Shown here: positions 23,691 through 36,354 of the stretch, piece after piece
Layout: each line of letters begins with the position of its first letter
How positions within the stretch are numbered: the stretch's first letter is position 1
From: Atrina japonica
Taxonomy: Eukaryota; Mollusca; Bivalvia; Pterioida; Pinnidae
NCBI GenBank assembly: GCA_030159075.1
Contig: BROG01000924.1
Span: 124,001-188,000 of the forward strand
Direction of reading: 5' to 3'
Length of the DNA stretch: 64,000 nt
Made by a program: the position numbers and the translations under genes
The notes under the pieces: model-generated
What the model was told of the DNA's origin: nothing
Seen by the model: only the letters and a program-made list of their open reading frames with translations
The model's database searches: none

Positions 23691-24545
23691 TGAATTGAAC
23701 ATATTACATTTTCAGAGAGAATAAAATTCAATATGACCAACAGGTGTCCATCTTGGATTTTGATCTCTCTGAAAATGTAATATACACATGTAGACCTCAG
23801 GGGAAACATCCATAATCAATTTCAAAAAGATTCCTTTAGTTCATTCTAGACCTCAATGGGATACTTCATGTCAAACTTAAACAAGATCCCTTCAGTACTT
23901 AATGAGAAATAGGGGGAACATACTTCCTTTGTCAAAATCCAAGATGGCCGCATATCAGTCATGTTGGCATCCAATCTCTCTCTGAAAATGCCATATGCAC
24001 AACTAGACCTCACGGGGAATCTTCATGTCAAATTTCAAGGATATCCCTTCAGTCCTTTTTGAGAAATGCAATAACAAACTTCCTATGGTCAAAATCCAAG
24101 ATGACCGCCTGTCCGCCATGTTGGATGTCGATTTCTCTGAAAATGTAATATGCAAAACTAGACCTCAAGAGGAGCCTTGGTGTCAAATTTCAAGGAGATC
24201 CCTTCAGTCCTTTCTGAGAAGAGGTAGTAACAAACTTCCTTTGGTCAAAATCCAAGATGGCCACCTGTTGGATGCCGATCTCTCTGAAAATGTAATATAC
24301 ACAACTAGACGTCAAGGAAAACACTCATGCCAAATTTCAAGGCGATCCCTTCAGTCCTTTCTGAGAAATTGCGGTAACAATCTTCCTTTGATCAAAATAC
24401 AAGATGGTTCCTTGTCGGCCATATTAGATTCTGATCTCTCTGAAAATTCAGTATGCATAACTAGACCTCAAGGGGAATATTCATGTCAAAGTTCAAGGAG
24501 ATCCCTTCAACACTTTCTGAGAAATACCGGTAACAAGAATTGTTC
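23690..24545. repeat. About 150-bp degenerate tandem array
   Basis: Units contain cttcagtcctttctgagaaa, gtcaaaatccaagatggcc and ctctctgaaaatgtaatat. The ccaagatgg word recurs at about 23939, 24096, 24250 and, as acaagatgg, 24398, roughly 147-157 apart. At 23697-23786 a unit is inverted against its neighbour, giving a hairpin around attttcagagaga. The 218-codon plus-strand frame (24025-24681) consists mostly of this array read three times, so I do not call it a gene. Confidence 0.82.
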
Positions 24546-24774
24546 AGGACGGACCACTGACGGACCACGAACGTTGGGCGATTTGAATAGCCCACCGTCT
24601 GTTGATGGGCTAAAATGTGAAAACAAATGTTTAGCGTTTAAACAGATTTCCGAATTTTTATTGTTTATATATGTATTATAAAAATCAAAGGCCCGAATGA
24701 CCACAATGACGTTGATCACTTGAGAACAAAACCTGTTGGCCTATTCAGTGAGAGAGATGTTTGCTTGGGGGCAG
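24546..24774. other. Tail of the ~150-bp repeat family
   Basis: After the array comes cggaccactgacggaccacg, then gcgatttgaatagcccacc and a hairpin agcccaccgtctgttgatgggct-like block near 24588-24612. This looks like the shared end of an interspersed repeat that supplied the array unit. Confidence 0.45.
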
Positions 24775-25191
24775 CCCCAATATTCCGACGCCTCATTCAA
24801 GTAGTTCGACACCCCATTAGTCCGACACCAAAAAGTTTCCAGTTTGTGATGAAAGATGGCCCGCCATAGATTACCAAATCTTACCTTGACCCAGATTTTG
24901 AAAAAAAATACAATATTTTCAGGTAAAAGGAACTGAGAAAATTTTGCAATATCGCCGAAAAAACGCGCAATTCATAGTTATAGTTAATAGAGAACACAGG
25001 AATTTAAATAATAAATGAGTGAAAGAGTAAGACGGAAATTTTAGAAATCAACCGATTACAGATTGTGAAAGCAATCGTCTCAGTCTGAAAGAAAATGTCT
25101 TCAAGGAATAGACGGCAGTGGGCGAAATGTAAGTGCAAATAACCAATCGCATGTCGTCAAAGCCCGTTCTAAATATGTATTTTGATGTGTG

Positions 25192-25246
<55 letters not shown>

Positions 25247-25605
25247 ATATATATATCTATATATATCGGGCTCACTACGCTTCTTTCATCTTAATAACAT
25301 ATAAACACATAAATGAAATCTATCCTTAAAGATACATGATATTTAAAAAAAAAACATTAAACAATTCCATGCACATATGAAAAATTAAATCATTTTAAAA
25401 GAATGGCGAACTATTTTAAATAGAATATCCTTAGCACTAACATTTCTTTATATTTCCGAAGATCATAACAAAGAACTTGAAAAGTCTCGGGAACTATCCC
25501 AATGATGGGGTGTCAGACTAGTGGGGCGTCGAACTAGAGGGTGTCGGACTAATGGGGTGTCGGACTAATGGGTGTCGGACAAGTAGAGCGTCGGAATAAC
25601 TGGGC
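24775..25605. repeat. Inverted minisatellite pair
   Basis: The left block (about 24783-24832) carries attagtccgacacc and related words. The right block (25503-25602) carries several copies of gtgtcggactaatgggg in the opposite orientation, and the outer ends tattccgacgc and gcgtcggaata also match inverted. About 660 bases lie between, including a TA microsatellite at about 25193-25265. This is a foldback arrangement with unequal copy number on the two arms. Confidence 0.75.
25193..25265. repeat. TA microsatellite
   Basis: Perfect to slightly broken (TA)n inside the loop of the inverted minisatellite pair. Confidence 0.95.
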
Positions 25606-25609
25606 GACT

Positions 25610-27325
25610 CCTGTGCTTGCATTTTGTTCTGTGAAAACAAGACACGTGTGTTCAGTTCCATGCTATTTAAAAATGACATTTCTTTTCCCATTTTATAGAA
25701 ATAGAAGGGCAGCACTTATGGATATGCTGAAGCAGCATATATAGACCACTGCAATGATTAAATCGAGTCACTCGGAAGAATATTTGCTCATGGACATTGC
25801 CATTGAAAAATAAATAATGCCATTGGAATCAGCTACGCTCACGGAACCAGCAAAGCATAAGTTAACAAAACAGGTGAGAGAAAACCCTGGATTGGCATAC
25901 AAATGAACCATTTAATTCTTCACATAATGAAATCCAATTATTGTACTGGTCCTCTATTTAAATTTTGCTTCTTTTGAGTTTGGCGTTCGATTATTGTTGG
26001 TCACCCTACTCATCGTTAATTATTTTAACTGCCGTTAAAATATTTTGTACCGGATTTACTAATTCCATTTATTTTATTTATTCTCACATTGTATATAACA
26101 ATATAGAAAAAAATACCAAAAAAATTACTATCATAACATTTTATAATATAAAAATCATAAAAATATTATAATAAAATTACAATTATAACAATGTTAATAT
26201 TATTAACATATCATAATATATATATTATATAAAACTGAGTGTACATACCATGTACATCATATACATGTATGTGTTCAACCAGGAAAGATAACTCTTATTA
26301 ATAATTTTAATCAATTTACACAAATTGTGCGTAATAGATTATTTCAGAAGAAAAAAATATGAAACTTTAAAATATTTGGACGGAATGTATATGCTGAAGG
26401 TATAATGATTTTCTACCTTCGTTAAGAGATTTGCACGACTTTGTCATAATGTAATGAATCAGATCATTAATGACAGTCAATATTTGTCTGTTTGCCTGTT
26501 TCAATGGGAAGTCTGTGATTACTAGTTCTAAACTGTCTAATATTTCAGTGTTATACCAAGGTAAATCAAGATCCGAATATTTTCGAAATGAAAACTGATA
26601 TTAATGAATAAATTATAAAATAATTCTTTACTAGATGCATTACAATTTGCAAATCCAGTTTTGTTGAAAATGATCCTGTAAAATGTGTATTACAACAACT
26701 AACAGCCACTCTTTATTTTCCTCGCTTTGTGATTACCAGATAATTTAGTTTCTTTACTATTCAGTTTTTTAATCTAGTAATTAATCATTCTTATTCTTAT
26801 GATTATGTTCTACATATATCTGTCCAAATATCATGAAATATGTAGTTGATTTTTTTAAAAATTAAGTACAAGTTTACACAATTTTAATTGAAGTCTCTCT
26901 ATAATACCTATACCGTATTCGACCCATTAAGCGCCGAACTCCCTATAACCGTACTACCCCTTTTTACATACGATCGAGAATCTTTCTAGCTGGTTGACAA
27001 GGAAATCCATAAGTAACAGTTTATCTGTAGCCCCAAAGCAACAGAATTATGAAGATATGTGTTGTTGGTAATAACTACACCAACTTTACCACTGTGCCTT
27101 ATAAAATTCAAACATATCAATCAGGCTGTGTATCTATGGATAAATTTAAGTTTTTTCCATTTTATTATCATTTCATACATAATTCTTGTGGCGCGTACTA
27201 AATATTTTCTAGTGCTAAGAAAGGACCAATTCCTGAAAACAGTATTCCTAGAAATCTTAAGCTGTTAACAATTTCAATATCATCATTATTGTAAAAAAAA
27301 CGACATATTTGATTGTTGCCCCCTT
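25610..27325. other. AT-rich non-coding region
   Basis: Very AT-rich, with only short chance frames (68-69 codons at 25965 and 27059) lacking domains. No repeat family was recognised. Confidence 0.45.
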
Positions 27326-27329
27326 AGAA

Positions 27330-27966
27330 AAATTCGTTATATTTGTTATTGAAGATCATCTTTGGTCAACGGTCTGTTCCTACCGAACTCCATTTTGACA
27401 TGGAATACTCTGGAAATTATTCATGTAAAATATTTTGGACTTGCAGGTATGTAATTACTTTTAAAAATTTTCCTGAAATATGGTAATTTAGAAGTTTTTC
27501 CACTGTGCTGCCCTCCACACCTTATCAGATGCGGACTTAATATCAATGAATCACAGTACAATATCTTTTTCTTTAAAAATGACAACTCAATCAGGGAATA
27601 AAGTAAAAACATATTATCTACAGTTGGATATTCCGCCCTGTAACCACTTTGGTTTTTATTTATAAGATTAATACTATAAGCATTCTTTGTCAACCTTGTA
27701 AGACAAAAGTAAAAAGTTTTCCATTGCAATTTAATAACTATATAATATAATTTTGTGGGTCACTATGACTTCCTTTATTTTTATAAATTGGCTTTACATA
27801 TCCAACTGACCATACTTCCGGTAAAATACCAGTGTCAAAACGGAAATTAAATATTTTCTCATATAATGGAACAATGATATGAATAAATGAAATAAGATAT
27901 TCATTAATAATTATATGAGGACCTGGTTATTTATTGTTTTCAATTGATTTTACAACCTTAAAAATG
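27330..27966 (-). pseudogene. Non-LTR retrotransposon reverse transcriptase relic, 3' part
   Basis: The minus strand encodes recognisable LINE-type reverse transcriptase pieces. Upstream (about 27770-27850) reads GILPEVWSVGYVKPIYKNKG, the segment before the finger region of LINE RTs. The 102-codon frame at 27421-27729 follows and contains NQSGYRAEYPTVDNMF (residues 26-41), the usual segment before the first catalytic aspartate. Frameshifts interrupt the remainder, and the YADD-type catalytic box was not found. The frame resumes upstream of the inserted SINE at 28264. An old dead copy; the clade (CR1 or Jockey-like) is not resolved. Confidence 0.75.
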
Positions 27967-27975
27967 TCATCACTG

Positions 27976-28254
27976 ATTTGTTTGTTTGTTTATTGTTGTT
28001 TAACGTCCCACTCAAGAATATTTCACTTATATGGAAACGTCACCAAATGCCAGTGAAGGGCTTCAAATTTTGGCCCATGCTCTGCACTTACGGCCATTGA
28101 GCAGTGAGGGTTCTTTAACGTACCGACACCTACTGTGACACGGGACCTCGGTTTTTATTGTCTCATCCGAAGAATAGGAACCCAACCTGACGCTGGCTGG
28201 ACTTGAACTCACGGTCAAGAGTCGAGCGCGCTACCGACTGAGCCAGGCCGGCTC
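27976..28254 (-). mobile_element. tRNA-derived SINE, copy B, inserted in the LINE relic
   Basis: Same family and orientation as the copy at 985-1262. Minus strand: A box TGGCTCAGTCGGTAG near 28230-28244 and a B-box-like GAGTTCAAGTCC near 28199-28210. A clean 9-base target-site duplication, TCATCACTG, flanks it at 27967-27975 and 28255-28263. It splits the LINE frame, so it is younger than the LINE insertion. Confidence 0.9.
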
Positions 28255-28263
28255 TCATCACTG

Positions 28264-28340
28264 GTGATACAAGAACTATCTTCAAATACAAATCAGGGAT
28301 ATCTGGATATCTTCTCTATCAACATCATGATTTGTATTGA
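28264..28340 (-). pseudogene. LINE reverse transcriptase relic, upstream part
   Basis: On the minus strand the frame leading into the SINE target reads SSCITSDDIFKVVKSIENNK when viewed across the duplication. That is the ITxDEIxxAIKxLKNNK-like start of LINE RT domains. The homology fades beyond about 28340. Confidence 0.55.
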
Positions 28341-29320
28341 TTTGAAATGATTATAAAAATTAAAAATCAATATCAAATTGTACATCATAACATTTATAAT
28401 TAAAAATTTTCCAGTATTCTTTGGTCTTTGAACATTTTATAGATTTTTTTATTTTTTCGTAGTAAATTAATCTTATACTATCTAATTAAGAGATATGTCT
28501 ATATTTTCTTGCTTTATGACAATCACCATTAAACCACTATTTTTATTTAGTTTTTACGTGTATTTAAAACAAATGTACCAAATGCTGATCTAACAGAAGG
28601 CAATCATAATTCTGCTGTATTTATAAACATTAATCTATATTTTCTTTTTGCATATTACTTTTATATTATAATTATTTATATGTTCGATTTCAATTAAATC
28701 TTGCATATTTATGTTTTATTTTGACCTAGCTAAACCCCTGAATTCGTTCTTTTTGGGTGGTATGGATATTTGACTGCTCTTGCTCGAAAGCAGGTATTTT
28801 AGTATAACATGATAAAAAACAATCCAACTCTTGAATCCGACAATGAAAATAATATTAATCCGACTAAAACCGCAGTTGAAATAATTAATTATTGGTAGGA
28901 TGGCTTTCTATAGATAACTGGTGATCCTTTTAATATTCAGTGACCTTTGCTAGTAAACAGACTTCAATCAAGTCTTCACACGCTCTTAATTAAATAGGAC
29001 CATATTTGTAGTTGCAATTCCCATAGATTTTTACGATGAACTACAATGCTATTGTATGTTGCTACCCGAAATCGATGTTCAGTGTAAATATAACAGTATG
29101 AAATTATATCAGGTATGTAAATAGTCTGCTACCATGGATGACAATTTGTTTAAAAAGTTGAGAAAGTAGAACGTGTCTCAGTGGTATTTAAAACACAGTC
29201 AAAAGAGTATAAATATTGGTAAAAGTATATGACAAATAAAGTTGAAAATGTATAGAACAAGGATATAAACGGCAGAATTTAAGAAGTACCAGTCCGTACT
29301 AGATGTTGAGCCTGTGCACA
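28341..29320. other. AT-rich non-coding region
   Basis: No gene or repeat recognised. May include more decayed LINE sequence that I cannot support. Confidence 0.4.
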
Positions 29321-29324
29321 TCGA

Positions 29325-30080
29325 ATGGTAAATTTCTGTCAGTCGGTACTAAGTGTAATGGTAAGTTGTCATAAGTCGGTACTAGGTGTAATGGTAAGTT
29401 GTTATAAGTTGATACTAGGTGTAATGGTAAGTTGTTATAAGTTGATACTAGGTGTAATGGTAAGTTTCTGTCAGACGGTACTAGGTGTAATGGTAAGTTG
29501 TTATAAGTTGATACTAGGTGTAATGGTAAGTTGTTATAAGTTGATACTAGGTGTAATGGTAAGTTGTTATAAGTTGATACTAGGTGTAATGGTAAGTTTC
29601 TGTCAGTCGGTACTAAGTGTAATGGTAAGTTGTTATAAGTTGATACTAGGTGTAATGGTAAGTTGTTATAAGTTGATACTAGGTGTAATGGTAAGTTGTT
29701 ATAAGTCGATACTAGGTGTAATGGTAAGTTGTTATAAGTCGATACTAGGTGTAATGGTAAGTTGTTACAAGTCGGTGCTAGGTGTAATGGTAAGTTGTTA
29801 TAAGTTGATACTAGGTGTAATGGTAAGTTGTTATAAGTTGATACTAGGTGTAATGGTAAGTTGCTATAAGTTGATACTAGGTGTAATGGTAAGTTGTTAC
29901 AAGTCGGTACAAGGTGTAATGGTAAGTTGTTATAAGTTGATACTAGGTGTAATGGTAAGTTGTTATAAGTTGATACTAGGTGTAATGGTAAGTTGTCATA
30001 AGTCGGTACTAGGTGTAATGGTAAGTTTCTGTCAGATGGTACTAGGTGTAATGGTAAGTTGTTACAAGTCAGTACTAGGT
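29325..30080. repeat. 33-bp tandem array, about 23 copies
   Basis: The 33-base unit contains gtaatggtaagttgttataa and gatactaggt. Since 33 is eleven codons, one plus-strand frame of 281 codons stays open, reading VMVSCYKLILG over and over (29325-30170). Unit-to-unit changes alter residues freely, and no signal peptide or non-repeat domain follows, so I treat it as a minisatellite. Each unit contains ATGGTAAGT, which matches a 5' splice-site consensus. Confidence 0.9.
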
Positions 30081-30170
30081 GTTATAGTCAGAACTACGAG
30101 TTATAGTCAGAACTTGGTGTCTTACATAAGGATATCGAATGGTAAGTTTTTATTAGTCAGTACTAGATGA

Positions 30171-31145
30171 TCAACATGAGGATATTATTTTTTCTAATAC
30201 TGCTTGAAAAGAAATTCCTATTCAATTGAAACGGATTTTTTTCGGAATCCAGAAAATATATATATATAAAATTAATAAGATACCTTCATCGTCTGTGAAA
30301 TTACAGTGATCAAATACATGTATGGTAATATAAATCAATTCGACAACTTTTAACATAATTATACTGATTTTTTAATTATTCTCAACTTTCTGAAATTTTC
30401 ATGCAAAAACATGTTATAATTTTGTAGTCAGTATAAGTTAAACTTAAAAATATTTTCTTTTTAAATATAAGAGTAATGACTGCTAACCGTTGTAAAAAAG
30501 GCTCATTCCATGCCCCCGGGTATACTTTATTAATAACGCCATAGAAAAGAGATTCAATTCCATCTATTCCTGGTCTCAGTTTACCATTTCCGTGTTTACA
30601 GGCAGTCTATTACAATATTCTTTCATATTTTCGGAACTTTTCGGTGTCCATGCAGAGTCTATGTACATCTCAATTTCACTTGATGTATTATTTTAATATA
30701 GTTTTGCATAAAATTGTATGAGTTTCTTTTAAAATTCCATCATCCCCGTTAATTGTATTACTTTCATCTGATTTGAAAGCTTTTATAACACTATTTTGTA
30801 TTATTTTGCCATCCTCATTTCAACATGATCTAAGTCATTTATAGATATAGAATTTTCTTCTTATCATTAAGTATAGTAAATGGGAAACAGTGTGTATCAT
30901 TCCGCATACAAAGTGCCAGACAATCATCTCTCACACGAGTTGTCAGTCTAATTGATCAAGTGTGCAAAGAGAGACAACTCTTATGTAATTTAGATAGAGA
31001 GTCGGAGAAAGCTTTGGAAGACCGTATGGCATCCGTATTAATATGATGGTGGGAAAAACTTGTATACGGAAACAGTTATGTCAGTTTAAAATGTACCCGA
31101 TATGTTGTTATTTACGGAAATATGGAAGGTACATGTGGAATATTT
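30171..31145. other. AT-rich non-coding region
   Basis: No intact gene. The minus strand of about 30480-30800 has short patches that could be eroded retroelement coding sequence, but no motif was firm enough to call. Confidence 0.35.
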
Positions 31146-31149
31146 TTAT

Positions 31150-31335
31150 CTCGTGTGATAATATATGGTTTTCCTCAGTAATTATGTCATTCGCACGACT
31201 TAATAGTTTTTTTCCCTCATTTTTTTATGTTGTGCGCACGACTTAATATTTTTGTTCTCCCCTTTTCATGTTGTCCTTACGAGATAGTTATCTCGTGTGA
31301 GCGTGATAATAATGTCGTGCGCACAAGATAATTTG
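31150..31335. repeat. gtcgtgcgcacgac palindromic repeats, cluster 1
   Basis: Repeated words tcgcacgacttaat, gtgcgcacgacttaat and gtcgtgcgcac, each near-palindromic, with T-rich spacers. A single word recurs at 31963-31980 and another cluster lies at 33235-33375, so this is a dispersed palindromic family. Confidence 0.65.
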
Positions 31336-33230
31336 GCCGATAGAAACGAAGTGTGAACGGCGGAACCAGGGGCGGTTTGGGGGACTAGGTAATTCCTATT
31401 CGAAGTCTTGCTATATTAGAGATATTGAAGAACAAAGCTCTGATTTATCAAGAGTTCCCATAGAATTTAGGGACCAGGGTGCTTTAGCTACCCCTAAAAA
31501 TTTTGTTGAAATTGAAAAAAATATTATGTTAAAGCTTTCGCAACTTTGTACTGGTGTGGTACCTGTTCTCGGACAGTACATATTGTGGGACACTTCTCTT
31601 TGTACGTGAATGAACAAGATTTTCCCAGATAATAAAAACATTACGGTTGATAATTCCACTACAACATTGTAATCGGTCATCTTTCTACAGTACTGTCCAA
31701 CACTGCATCACGATTACGGCATTCAGGTTGAGTTAAAATTGGCTAAATTAACTTTTTATTTCATATTTTCCGCCAAACTTTATCAAATTATATTGCATCT
31801 AACCTATTGTGATACAAAATTTCAAAGTAACCCTAACAGTAGAACTGAAGATTTTTGGTAAAAACCTCGACTTTCGCCCGAGAATATTTACTGTACCAGT
31901 ATAATTCCTTTTCAGTGTTATACTGACGACTGCTCACGGCATAGTATTTTTTCCTAAAAAATTGTCGTGCGCACGACTTAAAAGGATATAAGCTGTCACA
32001 ATAATTATTTTTGACCCCGGACATATAGCAGAGTTTTTGAAATTCACCGGTCTTACCAGAAAAACCGGTAAATTTTACAAGTGTCCGGTGAAATCTGTCT
32101 GATAACTGGTCCAAATGACCAGTAATTTTCCAGTTCGTTTCAATTGTGTATATATACAGACCAGTAAAAAATCTATGACCAGTGGAATTCCTTTATTCAC
32201 TGGTCCGGTTGACCAGTAATTTTTTTTATATTTCAAAATGTCTGATATAGTCGCGAATATGATAACATGTGTGTTCAAATACATTATCAAACACGTGAAA
32301 CGTTGTAAAAGATAGTCTTTTCGAAGTTATTTTTTTTATTAGAATTTAAGTTTTCCCGTACCTTAAAAATCAGTTCCGTATGCAATGACCATTCAGATAA
32401 ACTCTTTCGCCATATCAAATGTACTTCGTAATTCGGTCAGGGGATCTCGGTCCTTTACGGGCTCGGACTATGTTAAAGTCGGCCGATTTTATGTGTTTTA
32501 TATTTATTTTTTAAATTCAGGACGCAATTTTTATTGGAAGGTGCATGTACTATGTAAAATATATGCTTTACAACGCTATTTTAAATATATGAAGAAAATC
32601 GGATGAATATATGAATAAATATATCAGGTCACTAAAAGAAATTTTCCCGATCTTTAATGTTACCCTGAATGCTGACATTGACAAAATTTAACAATATAAC
32701 TGTGAAAGGTATGCGTACCTCATGTTTTACAATCGTGCCGCCATGTCCGGTGGAGTTTGACAGTTTAAGATCATGTGTGTCAAGAATGATAAAGCTGAGA
32801 ATGTGATGGGACGAGTTAAAAATAGGTCTATATCACCCGATATACCCGGCACTTGGACAATCTCAGAAACGAATGTTTTGAAACGAAGAAAAAGACAAAC
32901 TTTGCCTGATTTAGGAAATGATGATGTACGAAAATAAACGCAATGGATATAACTATAAGAATAGAATGTATATTAACTGCAAATAGCACGTGTTTATCGG
33001 TCACTCGATAATCTTCGTAAACAAATTACCTAAAGTTAATTTGTAATGCTCAAAGTACAAAAAATAACTGATAGGTTTTGGCAAGATTGTTGTAATTGTT
33101 ATTCTAACCATCAGATGGTCTGTTTGGAATATATATGGGATAGAATATCACATAAAATGGGCATGTAAATTTTTTCACCTACGCTCGTATCGCTTTAATA
33201 TATTTTTCCAATAAACAAACAATCCTAATT
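31336..33230. other. Non-coding region with short palindromic words
   Basis: No gene recognised. Between 32045 and 32222 there are clustered short inverted words (accggt, accagt, tgaccagtaatttt twice). Frames of 89-93 codons on the minus strand lack domains. Confidence 0.4.
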
Positions 33231-33234
33231 TTTA

Positions 33235-33375
33235 ATGTCGTCCGCACGTCAAAAAAAAAAAAAAAAATGGGGAGGGGGATATAAAGTCCTTCGCACGACA
33301 TTAAAAATTAGGAAAAAGATTAAGTTGTACGCACCACATAAAAAGATAAGAGAAAAAAAATATTAAGTCGTGCGC
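33235..33375. repeat. gtcgtgcgcacgac palindromic repeats, cluster 2
   Basis: Contains gtcgtccgcacgtc, a poly-A run, tcgcacgacattaaaaatta and ttaagtcgtgcgcat. The outer words are inverted relative to each other (taatttttaatgtcg versus cgacattaaaaatta). Confidence 0.65.
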
Positions 33376-33953
33376 ATATGTCCCCATATCTCTCTTTCAT
33401 ATTTCCGCAGTTATTCGATAGATTAACAAAATGTTTATGTTTAACCCGTCATTTGATTACTTTTTAACGCTAAATTAGAAATGAGTAAAACTTGTAATCA
33501 ATACGGCAGAAATGTACCTTTATTTAACCCCTTTTTAACATGAAAACGGACAAATACTATGTTGAACTTTGGTTTATAAAATATTATGGATTTATTTTTC
33601 AATCAGTATAACTCTCAAATGTATTTGAACAAGGACATATTTTAAATGGTGTTGTTAAAACAATATGACGGACAGGTGCACCTGATATGATTTCATACAG
33701 ATAACTCAAACAACAGTCAAGCTGGGATGTTTGGGGGTCTTAAATATGGTTTTGAACATTAGTAAACAATCGAGAGTAATCTTGTAGTAAAAAGTCAGAA
33801 TGCCAAAACTGTACCGTAGTTGAAGCCCATATTTACAATGAAAACGGACAAACTGGTTGAAAATATTTTATATCGTAAAAGTTAAACTCTGTAGATGACA
33901 ATCCGTGTCGATACGAAATCGTAAATAAGTACTTTTTCAAATACGGAGGCATT

Positions 33954-34690
33954 GCATAGGCGAATGCAGGATTTTAGGTGAGAGGGGGTGCTTTTGATCT
34001 TCAATGTCCTAGGATGCAGATCAAGAATTTGTTCAGGGGTGGGGATAACAGAATTATACAAGACAGTTATAACACAAGCTTTATTGAACATGTTTTGTTT
34101 TACAAATTGTTGGATAAATTGTATAGCAATAATTCATTTGAGACTATAGGGAAACATAGATATTAAAAAATAATAATATAAATTTAAAAGCTTTCGAGAC
34201 ACGATATAACTAGAAGTTACATGCTTTAAGGGTCGTAAATGTAGAATTTCGTCGCCGTGCGAAAATTTCTGGAAATTTGTTATTAATTTTCCGCCTTTTT
34301 ACTTAAACGCAAAGGCTTTAATTTTCCGCCTTATTACTTATTTTTTTCGCTTCGCTTCTGATCGAAGCCTTTCCTGGTCACTACACATAATACTAAGTGT
34401 TGGATCGAAATGGTGTCGGGTTTTAAATATCTTTCAGAAAACACTTGAAATTTGTAAGTCCATAATCGTATTTGTTCTGTTTCCAGACGGAAAATATACC
34501 TGAATTTCGCTAATAAATCACACTGATTATCCTTCTCAAAAGAGGGTTGTTTTAGCAAAAAAGTCACCTAAATTAGAATTTCGGTCTAATTAGTAACAGC
34601 CTCCGGACACTGAATAATGACCTCTATCCTTAAAAAAAGTTCATTGGTAGATTAAGTTAATCTGAATTTAAAGTGGAATTTGGTGACGAC
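33954..34690 (+). repeat. Dispersed element, copy 2 (left part)
   Basis: Begins cataggcgaatgcagg, the left end seen in copy 3. It then follows copy 3 block by block: gttcaggggtggg, acaagctttattgaac, caataattcattt, cgtaaatgtagaat, agcctttcctggtcactaca, ctgattatcc and gaatttcggtctaattagta. It stops near 34690, so the right half present in copy 3 is missing. No coding capacity is conserved between copies. Confidence 0.8.
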
Positions 34691-35940
34691 CAGGGAGTTC
34701 GGGAGTAAGGAGTAATTGTGTACATATTATCAATAATATTTTTAATATTTTTTGTGTAACAGGCAGAAATAAACAGATTATTGTTAGAAAATGATAAATG
34801 AATGAATACATTGACTGTCAAATTATCATTATTATTTAAAAGTAATATAAATAATGAATACCTTGTACATTGATAAACAAATAGATAGGTAAATAAATAG
34901 ATAAACAAATACTGATAATTCAGTAGATATATAAATTAATAAATAAATGAATGAATTGATGAATATATAGATAAATATATATAAGAAAAAAAGAAATAAA
35001 AAACATTCTGAGAGTATCCATGAATCAATAATACCATCAGAATGAAAATAGGCAATATTATTATTTGTAAGCCGGTTTTCAGTACTTTCAGTACTTTGAT
35101 TTATTCATGTCAATATTTAAACCTTGAGTTGGGTATGATTTGTGTTGAGCACGAAATTTCTTGTTACCCCTGGGAAGGGTTAAGTGTACAGGTGAGATTA
35201 ATAGGATCGCAGTTACAAACCTTGAGAAGCCTTTCCCAGTATGCGGTCCAAGTTCCACCCTCTGGAGCAGCCAATAGCAACATGTATATTCATTGAACCT
35301 TTTCAGGGAAATTAGAATTGAAACATTTTGAACAGTGTGCACACATTCGTATACACACATCTTTATTATTCTTTAAAATTTATTTTACTAATCTCTTTAC
35401 ATTTCAAACACGTAGTAGTGCCCGTGAATCAAATTTGTTCTATATATGATTAAGCTTAAACACATATTTCTAAGTTTAGAAATTCAAATAACTTCTCAAA
35501 TACATGGGTAGGCGTATCTATTTTCAACGAGCTTCCATTTATTGATTACTGATTTACGATCCACCAACATATTTCACTTATATGGAAGCGCATGGAATGC
35601 CATAGATTTTTACCTGTGCTAGGTACCGAAATCTGTCGCTTGCCACGCCAGCTTGACAACGATTTCTGATTATTCGAGTTTCACAGAGCGATTGGCGAAG
35701 AAACACCCTTCCTAGAAAACCACCAGAACAATATTTCATGTGCATCTCTCGTCGCTCCCGCTTTCTGATATATCGCATACTGCATCTAATGAGTCCCGGT
35801 TCGTTATTTTTTACTTTCACGTTTCACAGAATATTTATACTTTTTTAACTCGACAAGGGGTCACAAATACAACACTTTGGGGACACTGATAATGTTTTAG
35901 CTGAACATTGAACAAATATGTATCACCTGTCCTTTGAGTT
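34691..35940. other. Non-coding region
   Basis: Short A/T-rich tetranucleotide-like stretches at about 34860-35000 (ataaata words). A 25-base stretch near 35568-35592 resembles the tail of the SINE family, which could be a worn SINE fragment. Two open frames of 84 and 80 codons lack domains. Confidence 0.4.
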
Positions 35941-35944
35941 TCAG

Positions 35945-36345
35945 CACAATGGGATCTCACTGTCAATAGTTCATGGTTGTACGAGACTAACACTGTTATA
36001 CACGCCCCTTTCTTCTGATTTACAAAGAGCTTCAACACTGGGATCTCACTGTCAATAGTTCATGGTTGTACGAGACTAACACTGTTATACACGCCCCTTT
36101 CTTCTGATTTACAAAGAGCTTCAACACAGTGGGATCTCACTGTCAATAGTTCATGGTTGTACGAGACTAACACTGTTATACACGCCCCTTTTCTTCTGAT
36201 TTATAAAGAGCTTCAACACAGTGGGATCTCACTGTCAATAGTTCATGGTTGTACGAGACTAACACTGTTATACACGCCCCTTTTCTTCTGATTTATAAAG
36301 AGCTTCAACACAGTGGGATCTCACTGTCAATTGTTCATGACTGTA
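35945..36345. repeat. 91-bp tandem array, about 4.3 copies
   Basis: The word gggatctcactgtcaat starts at 35951, 36040, 36131, 36223 and 36315, spacing 89-92. Copies are almost identical apart from single-base indels, so expansion is recent. Confidence 0.95.
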
Positions 36346-36354
36346 CTTATGCTA

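Noticed and set aside
24025..24681. 218-codon plus-strand ORF
   Set aside because: It is mostly three read-throughs of a ~150-bp tandem unit and ends in the repeat family tail; no domain.
29325..30170. 281-codon ORF as a repeat protein gene
   Set aside because: It follows from a 33-bp unit without stops. No signal peptide, no unique domain; kept only as a finding.
31411..31680. 89-codon minus-strand ORF as a gene
   Set aside because: No domain, no repeat relationship and no supporting context.
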